The notes under the pieces were generated by a model. It was given only the letters and a program-made list of their open reading frames with translations. It was not told the origin of the DNA and did no database searches. Position numbers and translations under genes: made by a program. Shown here one piece after another: positions 1 through 9,599 of a stretch of 64,000 nt of DNA (within the stretch, counting starts at the first letter, position 1; each line of letters starts with the position of its first letter). The DNA comes from Actinoplanes sp. NBC_00393 (lineage in GTDB: Bacteria; Actinomycetota; Actinomycetes; Mycobacteriales; Micromonosporaceae): NCBI RefSeq assembly GCF_036053395.1, contig NZ_CP107942.1:5422501-5486500 (forward strand). Direction: 5' to 3'.

Positions 1-31
1 TGTGCACGGTGAACTCGTTGGTGATCTTCAT
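1..31 (-). CDS. coxG: CoxG/SRPBCC family protein, 5' end only
   Basis: Only the first ten codons lie in the window; on the minus strand they read MKITNEFTVH. The ATG overlaps the TGA of the upstream MoxR gene (ATGA), so the two are probably translationally coupled. This N-terminus is typical of SRPBCC-fold CoxG proteins, which in carboxidotrophs help to attach CO dehydrogenase to the membrane. The family call rests on the short N-terminus and on position in a cox operon, so it is tentative. Confidence 0.6.
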   Translation of the reverse strand, partial: MKITNEFTVH

Positions 32-891
32 GCGCGGGTCTCCTGGGATACGGCCTCGGCGACCAGGATCCGGTCGTCGGGGGTCTTGGCGATGGTGCCG
101 ATGGTGCGCAGGACGTCGGCGTCGGCGAGTTCGGAGACGCCGAGCGCGGCCAGGGCGGACACCCAGTCGATGGTTTCGGCCAGGCCGGGCGCCTTGTCGA
201 GGTCGAGGCGGCGGACCTTGCCGATGAACTCGGTGGTGGACCGGATCAGCGGCACCGCGGCGCCGGGGACCGAGCGGCGCACGATGGCGGCGGCCCGTGC
301 CGGGGCCGGGAACTCGATCCAGTGGTAGAGGCAGCGGCGGCGCAGCGCGTCGTGCAGGTCGCGGCTGCGGTTGGAGGTGAGCACGACGATCGGCGGGCGG
401 GTGGCGGCGAACGTGCCGAGCTCGGGGACGGTGATCGCGGCCTCGCCGAGGAACTCGAAGAGCAGCGCCTCGAACTCGTCGTCGGCCCGGTCGATCTCGT
501 CGATCAGCAGCACCGGCGGGGTCGGGCCGCTGTGGCGTACCGCCCGCAGGATCGGCCGTTCCTGCAGGAAGTCGGTGGTGAACAGGTCGGCGTCGTCGAG
601 TGACACCCCGCGGGCCTCGGCGAGCCGGATGTGCAGGAGCTGACGCTGGTAGTTCCACTCGTAGAGGGCTTCGCCGGCGGTCAGGCCCTCGTAACACTGC
701 AGGCGGATGAACGGCGTGTCCAGCGCCTGGGCGAGGGCCTTGGCCGCGGCGGTCTTGCCGACGCCCGGCTCGCCCTCCAGCAGCAGCGGCTTGCCCAGGC
801 GCAGGGCCAGGAAGACGGCCATGGCGAGGCCGTCGTCGACCAGGTAGTCGACGGCGTCCAGGCGTTCGATGACCTCGTCAGGATTGTTCAT
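28..891 (-). CDS. coxD: MoxR-type AAA+ ATPase (CoxD-like)
   Basis: 287 aa. It is a MoxR-family AAA+ chaperone with Walker A GEPGVGKT near residue 41, Walker B LLIDEIDRAD, and the sensor segment VVLTSNRSRDLHDALRRR. In CO dehydrogenase operons CoxD is a membrane-associated ATPase needed to mature the [CuSMoO2] active site, probably by partial unfolding of the apo-enzyme; that role comes from the family and is not shown here. The start overlaps the 3' end of the MobA-like gene by 14 bp, and the stop overlaps the coxG ATG, so it sits inside one tightly packed operon. A CoxE VWA partner would be expected further on, outside the window. Confidence 0.88.
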   Translation of the reverse strand: MNNPDEVIERLDAVDYLVDDGLAMAVFLALRLGKPLLLEGEPGVGKTAAAKALAQALDTPFIRLQCYEGLTAGEALYEWNYQRQLLHIRLAEARGVSLDDADLFTTDFLQERPILRAVRHSGPTPPVLLIDEIDRADDEFEALLFEFLGEAAITVPELGTFAATRPPIVVLTSNRSRDLHDALRRRCLYHWIEFPAPARAAAIVRRSVPGAAVPLIRSTTEFIGKVRRLDLDKAPGLAETIDWVSALAALGVSELADADVLRTIGTIAKTPDDRILVAEAVSQETRA

Positions 892-1459
892 TCGCCAGCA
901 GCCGCTCGTAGTCTTCTCGGGTGTCCACGTCGATCGGCACGGTACCGTCGGCGTCGATCTCGGTCACCGGGTACATGCCCGCATGCAGCAGCTTCCAGAC
1001 CGCTTTGTCGCCGTGCAGGTACGCCAGTTCGCCGAAGACGTCACGGTGGAACAGGAACGGGTGCCCGAGGCCGTCGGTGTAGCGGCAGACCCCGAGCGGG
1101 GTCGGCACCCGGGCGAGACGGTGCACATCGGACGGCCGCACGCCGGGCTGGTCGCCGAGGAGCAGGACGAGCCGGTCCGAGGCGGCGGAGACCGAGGAGA
1201 CCGCCGCGCTGATCGACGATCCGCATCCGGTGGAGAACGCCGGGTTCTCGATCGCGCGTACCCCGGAAAGGTCCACCTCGGCGCGGATCGCCGCCGCCGA
1301 ACCGCCCAGGGTGACCAGCAGTTCGGCGAAGCCGCAGGCGCGGGCCATGTCCAGGGTGGCGTCGAGCAGCGTGCGGCCACGGAACGGCAGCAGCTGCTTG
1401 GCCTCGCCGAACCGGCGCGAGCCGCCGGCCGCCAGCACCAGACCGGTCACGCGGCGCAT
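878..1459 (-). CDS. MobA-like molybdenum cofactor nucleotidyltransferase
   Basis: 193 aa. The N-terminus GLVLAAGGSRRFGEAKQLLP is the nucleotide-binding signature LAAGxSxRxGxxK of MobA/MocA-type transferases, followed by the domain core with LLLGDQPGV. CO dehydrogenase needs molybdopterin cytosine dinucleotide, so the likely reaction is transfer of CMP from CTP to molybdopterin (MocA activity); GMP transfer cannot be excluded from sequence. It starts 3 bp after the XdhC stop and overlaps the MoxR gene by 14 bp. Its operon position fits a dedicated cofactor-maturation enzyme for the upstream CoxL. Confidence 0.85.
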   Translation of the reverse strand: MRRVTGLVLAAGGSRRFGEAKQLLPFRGRTLLDATLDMARACGFAELLVTLGGSAAAIRAEVDLSGVRAIENPAFSTGCGSSISAAVSSVSAASDRLVLLLGDQPGVRPSDVHRLARVPTPLGVCRYTDGLGHPFLFHRDVFGELAYLHGDKAVWKLLHAGMYPVTEIDADGTVPIDVDTREDYERLLANEQS

Positions 1460-1462
1460 CGG

Positions 1463-2455
1463 CTAGGCCGCCGTGTATTTCTTCAGGCAGCCGGGGCAGC
1501 AGAACCAGTAGTCCTGGCCGTCCACCACACCGTGCGGGGTGTCCGGCCCGATCACCACGGTCATCCCGCAGACCGGGTCGATCGCGGTGCCGGCTGTGCG
1601 GTTGCCGGCCGGCGACGGTTCGAAGGGGGCCGGCCCGACGGGCAGCGTCGGGCCGGCCACGAATTCGGGTCCGGCGTGCGCGAAGGCCGCGGCCTCGGCG
1701 TGCGGCGCGGCCTTGTGCAGCGGCGCCGGCTCGGCGGATCCGGCGGCGAGGCCGCCGACCCGCACTTCCCGGACGATTTCGGCGAGCACGGAGAGAGCGA
1801 TCTCCTGCGGGGTACGCGCACCGATGTCGATTCCCGCGTGCGGACGAACCCGGGCCCGCTCGCCGTCGGTCAGTTCCATGGCGTCGAGCAGCACCGCCGA
1901 CCGCCGGTGGCTGGCGACCAGCGCGATCAGGGCGACTCCGGCGTCCAGGGCGGCCCGGATGACGCGTTCCTCGTCACGGCCCAGCCCGGCCACGACCACA
2001 GCGGTGACGCCCCGGAAGTCGCCGTCCGGCGCGACCTCGAAGTCGAGGAACTCGGCCAACTCGGCGACGGCCGCACCGATCGGGGTGGCGCCGGCGACCG
2101 CGACCAGAGGTTTCGGCAGCACCGGGCGCAGGAAGATCTCGATCGCCCCGCCGGAGTGGCAGGGGTTGACGACGACGAGCGCGCCGGGCGTCTCCGGGAA
2201 GTCGGCGGAGTCCTCGGGCAGCACCCGCAGCAGCATGGTGTTGCCGTCACGCAGGGTGTTCAGCGCGGCGGCGCGTACCGACGTCTCCGCGCAGACCCCG
2301 CCGATGAAGCCCTCGATGGACCCGTCGGCGAGGATCACCGCGTCGTCGCCGGCCCGGGCGGAGGTGGGATCCTGGGCCCGGACCACGGTGGCGTGCACGA
2401 AGGGTCGCCGTGCGACGGTCAGTTCCCGCGCCCGCTCGGCGATGGACGTCGTCAT
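1463..2455 (-). CDS. XdhC/CoxI family protein fused to a C-terminal YHS domain
   Basis: 330 aa from the ATG at 2455, which follows a GAGGAG ribosome site; a longer reading frame upstream runs into coxL and is not needed. The first ~260 residues are XdhC/CoxI-like: an N-terminal GGVCAETSV segment (compare GGCVE in the second XdhC) and a Rossmann-like C-terminal half ending in a GARTPQEIALSVLAEIV motif. XdhC proteins bind and sulfurate/insert the molybdenum cofactor. The last ~40 residues are a YHS domain (DPVCGMTV ... YWFCCPGCLKKY), a cysteine-rich metal-binding module seen in copper/heavy-metal proteins. The fusion would fit handling of Mo or Cu for the Mo-Cu site of CO dehydrogenase, which is inference. 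Confidence 0.85.
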   Translation of the reverse strand: MTTSIAERARELTVARRPFVHATVVRAQDPTSARAGDDAVILADGSIEGFIGGVCAETSVRAAALNTLRDGNTMLLRVLPEDSADFPETPGALVVVNPCHSGGAIEIFLRPVLPKPLVAVAGATPIGAAVAELAEFLDFEVAPDGDFRGVTAVVVAGLGRDEERVIRAALDAGVALIALVASHRRSAVLLDAMELTDGERARVRPHAGIDIGARTPQEIALSVLAEIVREVRVGGLAAGSAEPAPLHKAAPHAEAAAFAHAGPEFVAGPTLPVGPAPFEPSPAGNRTAGTAIDPVCGMTVVIGPDTPHGVVDGQDYWFCCPGCLKKYTAA

Positions 2456-2482
2456 CGCGTACTCCTCAGGGGTGTTGAACTT

Positions 2483-2513
2483 GCGGGTGCCGCGCACGCG
2501 GCGCGGCACCCGC
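2483..2513 (-). terminator. Intra-operon hairpin between coxL and xdhC
   Basis: A perfect 12-bp inverted repeat (GCGGGTGCCGCG / CGCGGCACCCGC) with a 7-nt loop lies between the coxL stop (2523) and the xdhC ribosome site. There is no U-tract. It may attenuate the distal accessory genes or protect the 3' end of the coxMSL message. Confidence 0.6.
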
Positions 2514-2522
2514 AGGAAGTGC

Positions 2523-4912
<2,390 letters not shown>

Positions 4913-4916
<4 letters not shown>

Positions 4917-5401
4917 GCCTGCGCCACCTCCTCCTTCGCCTGGGCCTCGTGCACCGCGGTCCACCGGACCGACCGGATGATCGAGGAGTAACCCGTGCAG
5001 CGGCAGATCTGGCCGGAGATGGCCTCGCGGATCTCGCCCTCGGTCGGGTCCGGGTTCTTGTCGAGCAGCGCGCGGCAGGTCATGAGCATGCCCGGCGTAC
5101 AGAAACCGCACTGCAGGCCGTGGCACTGCCGGAAGCCCTCCTGCAGCGGGTCCAGCTCGGCGCCGTTGGCCAGGCCCTCGACCGTACGCACCTCGTGGCC
5201 CCCAGCCATCGCGGCGAGCACGGTGCAGGACTTGACGGGCTCGCCGTCCAGCTGCACCACGCAGACGCCGCAGTTGCTGGTGTCGCAGCCCCAGTGGGTG
5301 CCGGTCAGGCCGAGCACGTCGCGCAGGAAGTGCACGAGCAGCATGCGGCCCTCGAGCTCACGGGTGTACTCGACCCCGTTGACGGTCATCGTGACCTGCA
5401 T
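4913..5401 (-). CDS. coxS: Aerobic CO dehydrogenase small (2x[2Fe-2S]) subunit
   Basis: 162 aa. The N-terminal plant-ferredoxin-like domain has C39-x4-C44-x2-C47 and C59; the C-terminal helical domain has CGFC (98/101) and CRC (133/135). These are the ligands of the two [2Fe-2S] clusters that carry electrons from the Mo site of CoxL to the FAD of CoxM. The gene lies 2 bp after coxM and its TGA overlaps the coxL ATG, so the three subunits are translated as a unit. Confidence 0.93.
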
Positions 5402-5403
5402 GA

Positions 5404-6279
5404 TCAGCTCCTCGCCCGCTCTACGGCCTTGCGCAGGGTGCGCCGGGTCAATTCGTCCGCAAGGTGCCGCTTGTAGTCGGCGCTGCCGCGGGTGTCGGTG
5501 ACCGGGTCGCAGCTGCGGGCGGCGATCGCACCGGCCAGTTCGTACCGGCTCTCGTCGGGCGCCTGGCCACGCAGCGACGCGGAGATCTCCGGGATGCCGG
5601 TGGTGTTCGGGCCGACCGCGGCCAGTCCCACCCGGGCGTCGACGATGTTGCCCGCGTCGTCGAGCCAGACGGCCGCACCGGCGGACACCACTGCCCAGTC
5701 CCCCGCCCGGCGCTCGACCTTGGCATAGGCACTGCCTGACCTGTACGACTTAACCGGGATGCGAATCTCGGTGAGGATCTCGTTCTCCGCGACGGCCGTC
5801 TCGTACGGGCCGACGTGGAACTCCTCCATGCTCACGACCCGCTCACCCTGAGAACCACGGATGACGCAGCTCGCGTCCAACGTGGTGCAGACCGCGGACA
5901 GGTCCTCCGACGGGTCCGCCTGGCAGAGCGAGCCACCCAGCGTGCCCCGGTTGCGCACCACCGGGTCGGCGATCACCCGTTCCGCGTCCCGGAAGATCGG
6001 GAACACCTCGGCCAGCGCGTCGGACTCCAGCAGCTCCCGGTGCCGGGTCATGGCCCCGATCCGTACCTCATCGGCGCCGAGGCGGATGTACCCAAGCTCG
6101 CCGTGCAGATCATTGATGTCGATCAGATACTCGAAGTTCGCCAGCCGGAGCTTCATCATCGGCAGCAGGCTGTGGCCCCCGGCCACCAGCCGCGCTGAAC
6201 TTCCCAGACGTTCCAGCAGACCAATGGCTTGATCCACGCTCGTGGCACGTTCGTATTCGAACGGAGCCGGCACCTGCAC
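5404..6279 (-). CDS. coxM: Aerobic CO dehydrogenase medium (FAD) subunit
   Basis: 291 aa from a GTG at 6279 preceded by GGGAGGT, giving the usual start MQVPAPFEYERA; an upstream in-frame ATG at 6333 lacks a comparable site. FAD-binding motifs are AGGHSL (RLVAGGHSLLPMMKLRLAN) and GTLGGSLCQADPSEDL, as in the CO/xanthine dehydrogenase flavin subunit family. The C-terminal third is the CODH flavoprotein C-terminal domain. It passes electrons from CoxS to the quinone pool. It is the first gene of the minus-strand operon and diverges from an XdhC gene, with about 119 bp of shared promoter region. Confidence 0.92.
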   Translation of the reverse strand: MQVPAPFEYERATSVDQAIGLLERLGSSARLVAGGHSLLPMMKLRLANFEYLIDINDLHGELGYIRLGADEVRIGAMTRHRELLESDALAEVFPIFRDAERVIADPVVRNRGTLGGSLCQADPSEDLSAVCTTLDASCVIRGSQGERVVSMEEFHVGPYETAVAENEILTEIRIPVKSYRSGSAYAKVERRAGDWAVVSAGAAVWLDDAGNIVDARVGLAAVGPNTTGIPEISASLRGQAPDESRYELAGAIAARSCDPVTDTRGSADYKRHLADELTRRTLRKAVERARS

Positions 6280-6398
6280 CCTGCACCTCCCGTGATTCGC
6301 GCCGACCCTCGCGCGCCACGCGTCCAATGTCAACAGCGACCTAAGTGTTCGCTTAACCAGTCGTTGACTCGGATGCAGAGATCACGGAGTCTGCTGGG

Positions 6399-7451
6399 AT
6401 GCGCGACATCGTTGACGGCCTCCTCGCCTGGCGCGCCGCGGGGATCTCCTTCGCGGTGGCGACCGTGGTGAACACCTGGCGATCAGCGCCCCGGCAGCCC
6501 GGCGCGGCGATGGCGGTCAACGAGCACGGCGACGTTCTGGGCAGCGTTTCCGGGGGCTGCGTGGAGGGCGCGGTCTATACCTCCGCGCAAGAAGTGATAG
6601 AAACCGGAAAGGCTCAGACTCAAACGTACGGGGTGAGCGACGGAGACGCCTTCGAAGTGGGCCTCACCTGTGGCGGCACCATCGAGGTGATGATCCAGCC
6701 GGACTCCGCGCTGACCGCCCTCGATGCCGTGCTCGCCGCGATCGCCGCCGGCCGTCCGGTCGCCACGGTCTCGCTGCCCGACGCACAGCTGGTGGTCTGG
6801 CCGGACCGGGTCGAGGGCACCCTCGGCGACGCGGAACTGGACCGGATCGCCGGCCGGCAGGCCGCCGGACTGCTCGCCCACGGCCGCACCAACATGATCA
6901 CCGCCTGCGAGCGCGAGGTCTTCGTCCAGTCCTGGGCGGCGCCGGCCCGCATGATCGTGTTCGGCGCCATCGACTTCGCCGCCGCGGTGGCCCGGATCGG
7001 CAAGTTCCTCGGCTACCAGGTCACCGTCTGCGACGCCCGCAGCGTGTTCGCCACCCCGGCCCGCTTCCCGGACGCCGACGAGGTGGTCGTCGAGTGGCCG
7101 CACCGCTACCTGGAAGCCACCTCGGTCGACGAGCGCACCGTGCTGTGCGTGCTCACCCACGACCCGAAGTTCGACATCCCGCTGCTCGAGGTCGCCCTGC
7201 ACACCCCCGCCCGGTACATCGGGGCGATGGGCAGCCGGCGCACCTGCGAAGACCGCGTGCGCCGGCTGCGCGAGGCCGGCGTCTCCGAGGCCGCACTGTC
7301 CCGCCTGCGCGCACCCATCGGCCTCGACCTGGGCGCCCGTACCCCGGAGGAAACCGCGGTCGCCGTGGCCGCCGAGATAGTCGCCCTCTCCTGGGGCGGC
7401 TCAGGCGCCCCGCTGACCGACCTGACCGCCCCCATCCACGGCCCGGCCTAA
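6399..7451 (+). CDS. XdhC/CoxI family molybdenum cofactor insertion protein
   Basis: 350 aa. The N-terminal XdhC_CoxI domain has SAPRQPGAAMAV, GSVSGGCVEGAV and LTCGGTIEVM; the C-terminal Rossmann domain has FGAIDFAAAVARIGKFLGY and ends in LDLGARTPEETAVAVAAEIV. Members load sulfurated Mo cofactor into xanthine or CO dehydrogenases. It diverges from coxMSL, so it may share the control region. The locus also has a second XdhC (1463-2455) fused to YHS, so the two paralogs may have divided labour. This one keeps the full-length family form. The 3' end overlaps the convergent phosphotransferase by 51 bp. Confidence 0.9.
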   Translation: MRDIVDGLLAWRAAGISFAVATVVNTWRSAPRQPGAAMAVNEHGDVLGSVSGGCVEGAVYTSAQEVIETGKAQTQTYGVSDGDAFEVGLTCGGTIEVMIQPDSALTALDAVLAAIAAGRPVATVSLPDAQLVVWPDRVEGTLGDAELDRIAGRQAAGLLAHGRTNMITACEREVFVQSWAAPARMIVFGAIDFAAAVARIGKFLGYQVTVCDARSVFATPARFPDADEVVVEWPHRYLEATSVDERTVLCVLTHDPKFDIPLLEVALHTPARYIGAMGSRRTCEDRVRRLREAGVSEAALSRLRAPIGLDLGARTPEETAVAVAAEIVALSWGGSGAPLTDLTAPIHGPA

Positions 7452-8405
7452 CCCATTGCCAGCTGGTTGACACGGCTGTTCGGGAGGCGCGGGAACAGCC
7501 GCTGCCTCGGTCAGCACCTCGTTGATCACGTGGCGGTGTTCTTCGGCCTGCGGTCGGTTGTCGGCGGTGAGCGCGCCGGTCAGCACGAGCATCGCCTTCC
7601 ACAGCGCCCAGCCGCGGGCCCGCGCCCAGGTGCCCGCGTCCTGCGCCACTGCCTCCCGGAAGGCTGCGCGGCTGCCGTCGGCCTCGCCGAACATGGTCCA
7701 GGCGATCACCAGGTCGCAGGCGGGATCGCCGACCCCGGACGTGCCGAAGTCGATCACGGCGGTCAGCTTGCCGCCGGCGATCAGGAGGTTTCCGGCGGCG
7801 ATGTCACCGTGGAACCAGACCGGAGGGCCGAGCCAGTCGGCGGCCAGGGCGGCCTGCCAGACCTCGGCGGCCAGGGCGGTGTCGATGTGACCGTTCAGCG
7901 CGGTCAGGCAGCGGCGGGTCTCCGCGTCGTATTGCGCCAGGGAAGCGCCCCGGAACCAGCTGTGCTCACCCGCGGGCGGCCCACCGGCCGGGTCACAGCG
8001 TTGCAGGGCCCGGATGAATCCGGCCACCGAGCGGGCGAACGCGGCCAGGTCGTCGATCCGGCCCGCCGCGGCCGTCTCGCCCGGCAGCCAGGCACGCACC
8101 GACCAGGGGTACGGATACCCCTCCCCCGGTATCCCAGCAGCGAGCACCCGCGGGATGGCAACCGGCAGCTGCGGCGCGAGCCGGGGCAGGCACTCGTTCT
8201 CCTTGGCGACAGCCGGCACATAGCCGGGGGCGGTCGGCAGGCGCACGGTCATGTCGTCGCCCAGCCGGTAGGTCCGGTTGTCCCAGCCGTCCACCGCGAC
8301 CGGCGTCACCGGCAGATCCCGCCAGCGCGGGAACTGCGCGGCGATGAGCCGCCGCACCAGCCCCACGTCGATGCCGGCCCGGCCATCCGGACCTGTCGAA
8401 GTCAT
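7401..8405 (-). CDS. Aminoglycoside phosphotransferase (APH) family kinase
   Basis: 334 aa from the ATG at 8405 (MTSTGPDGRAG). It has a kinase-like fold of the APH/choline kinase type: the N-lobe has WDNRTYRLG, the catalytic loop is WFHGDIAAGNLLI (Brenner HGDxxxxN), and the metal site is VIDFGTSGVGDPACDL. Such proteins phosphorylate aminoglycosides or other small hydroxyl compounds; the substrate cannot be read from sequence. The last ~35 residues (Pro/Gly-rich) run 51 bp into the 3' end of the convergent XdhC gene. That is unusual and may reflect loss of the original stop. Confidence 0.82.
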   Translation of the reverse strand: MTSTGPDGRAGIDVGLVRRLIAAQFPRWRDLPVTPVAVDGWDNRTYRLGDDMTVRLPTAPGYVPAVAKENECLPRLAPQLPVAIPRVLAAGIPGEGYPYPWSVRAWLPGETAAAGRIDDLAAFARSVAGFIRALQRCDPAGGPPAGEHSWFRGASLAQYDAETRRCLTALNGHIDTALAAEVWQAALAADWLGPPVWFHGDIAAGNLLIAGGKLTAVIDFGTSGVGDPACDLVIAWTMFGEADGSRAAFREAVAQDAGTWARARGWALWKAMLVLTGALTADNRPQAEEHRHVINEVLTEAAAVPAPPEQPCQPAGNGLGRAVDGGGQVGQRGA

Positions 8406-9018
8406 GCCCCGGATCATCGTCGGCCCCGCCCACCCGAACCACCCATTTAGCCTGCGGCCGCTGAGCCGGAAGCAGCAGTGCAGGTCAGCCCACCAACCCC
8501 AGCTGACCGCCAATGTCGCTTCGCGGGGGCGGAGGCAGCACTGCCGGTCAGCCCGCAAACGCAGCTGACCGCCAACGTCCCTTCACGGCGCCGGAGGCAG
8601 CACTGCCGGTCAGCCCCGCAAACGCAGCTGACCGCCAACGTCCCTTCACGGCGCCGGAGGCAGCACTGCCGGTCAGCCCGCAAACGCAGCTGACCGCCAA
8701 CGTCCCTTCACGGCGCCGGAGGCAGCACTGCCGGTCAGCCCCGCAAACGCAGCTGACCGCCAACGTCCCTTCACGGCGCCGGAGGCAGCACTGCCGGTCA
8801 GCCCGCAAACGCAGCTGACCGCCAACGTCCCTTCACAGCGCCGGAGGCAGCACTGCCGGTCAGCCCAGCAACCCAATGTCGCTTCGCGGGGCGGAGGCAG
8901 CGGTGGGGGTCAGCTGGGGGGTGGGCATGAGCCGGCAGCGGGCTAGGGCCGGGACGGACCGCCTGGCGCGGCCGCCGGGAGAGCGGGGACTCTGCGTCAC
9001 GCGTACCGGGAAGGAGGG
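8406..9018. other. 613-bp intergenic region with repeat array
   Basis: No gene is supported here. About 450 bp is a tandem array of imperfect palindromes (separate entry). Reading frames across the array on both strands simply translate the repeat, whose 125-bp double unit is not a multiple of three, so they are not coding. The ~100 bp after the array, before the csoR stop, shows nothing recognisable. Confidence 0.8.
8468..8916. repeat. Tandem array of 62/63-bp palindromic repeats (locus A)
   Basis: Successive units start (at CTGACC) at 8503, 8565, 8628, 8690, 8753 and 8815, so spacings alternate 62, 63, 62, 63, 62. The difference is one extra C in the linker, implying amplification of a 125-bp dimer. 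Each unit is an imperfect inverted repeat: left arm GCTGACCGCCAACGT, right arm ACTGCCGGTCAGC, then a linker around CGCAAACGCA. The two outermost units carry a diverged core (AATGTCGCTTCGCGGGG) not seen inside the array. The same element recurs at 45503-45617 and 50925-51005. The array lies 3' of csoR and upstream of the APH gene. Confidence 0.92.
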
Positions 9019-9315
9019 TTAACCGCGCTTCATGAGGCGGCCGACCGCGGCCATCAGCTCGGAGGCCATCTCGTCCGCGCGGCCCTCCTGGGCGCCCTCG
9101 TGCATGCAGTGCCGGGCGTGCCCGTCGAGGAGGCCGAGCGCGACCTTGTCGAGCGCGGCCTGGATGGCGGAGATCTGGGTGAGGATGTCGATGCAGTACC
9201 GATCGTCCTCGACCATGCGCTCGATGCCGCGCACCTGGCCCTCGATGCGGCGCAGCCGGGACTGCAGGTTGTCCTTGGAGGCCGTGTATCCGCGGGTCGG
9301 CGCAGGGTTGGTCAT
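9019..9315 (-). CDS. csoR: Copper-sensing repressor CsoR
   Basis: 98 aa from the ATG at 9315. It is an all-helical DUF156/CsoR-type repressor with the Cu(I) ligands C41, H66 and C70 (YCIDIL ... GHARHC), spaced 25 and 4 residues apart as in the Mycobacterium tuberculosis protein (Cys36, His61, Cys65). The segment SRLRRIEGQVRGIERM is the conserved basic DNA-contacting region. Apo-CsoR represses copper-export genes, and Cu(I) binding releases it. It diverges from copZ, and two candidate operators lie in the 77-bp gap. This is a confident family call. Confidence 0.93.
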   Translation of the reverse strand: MTNPAPTRGYTASKDNLQSRLRRIEGQVRGIERMVEDDRYCIDILTQISAIQAALDKVALGLLDGHARHCMHEGAQEGRADEMASELMAAVGRLMKRG

Positions 9316-9330
9316 GGTCGCGATGGTACA

Positions 9331-9376
9331 ACCCCCCAGGGGTATGGCGAGCATGCTTGGTACCCCTACCGGGTAT
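9331..9376. promoter_or_regulatory. Candidate CsoR operators between csoR and copZ
   Basis: Two G/C-tract pseudopalindromes resemble CsoR boxes: ACCCCCCAGGGGTAT at 9331-9345 and TACCCCTACCGGGTA at 9361-9375, about 30 bp apart in the 77-bp divergent promoter. Their position suits autoregulation of csoR together with copper-responsive control of copZ-copA. Assigned by resemblance only. Confidence 0.65.
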
Positions 9377-9392
9377 CTGTATGGTGGGAAGC

Positions 9393-9599
9393 ATGACGAC
9401 CTACTCCGTTCTCGGAATGACCTGTGGCCACTGCGTCGAGTCGGTGCGGGCGGAGGTGAGCCGGATTCCCGGCGTGACCGACGTCGCGGTCGATCTGGCC
9501 GCCGGCTCGATGACCGTCACAGCGACGTCGCCGGTCGGCGAGGAGACTGTTCGTGCCGCTGTCGACGAGGCCGGATATGAGCTGGGGGTGCCGTCGTGA
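9393..9599 (+). CDS. copZ: Copper chaperone CopZ (heavy-metal-associated domain)
   Basis: 68 aa, a single HMA ferredoxin-like domain. The Cu(I) site is GMTCGHC near residue 8 (MxCxxC). It shuttles cytosolic Cu(I) to the N-terminal domain of the P-type ATPase. The start at 9393 matches the family and lies just after the CsoR-type box. The TGA overlaps the GTG of the next gene, so copZ, the His-rich protein and copA form one operon. Confidence 0.93.
   Translation: MTTYSVLGMTCGHCVESVRAEVSRIPGVTDVAVDLAAGSMTVTATSPVGEETVRAAVDEAGYELGVPS

Noticed and set aside
8513..8818. Small repetitive open frames inside the repeat array on both strands
   Set aside because: They translate the repeat itself; unit lengths of 62/63 bp shift the frame each time, and no ribosome site precedes them.
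8468..8916. CRISPR-like repeat array
   Set aside because: Repeats are 62-63 bp long and tandem with no unique spacers, and there are no cas genes. The internal inverted symmetry and dispersed copies elsewhere fit an intergenic palindromic element.
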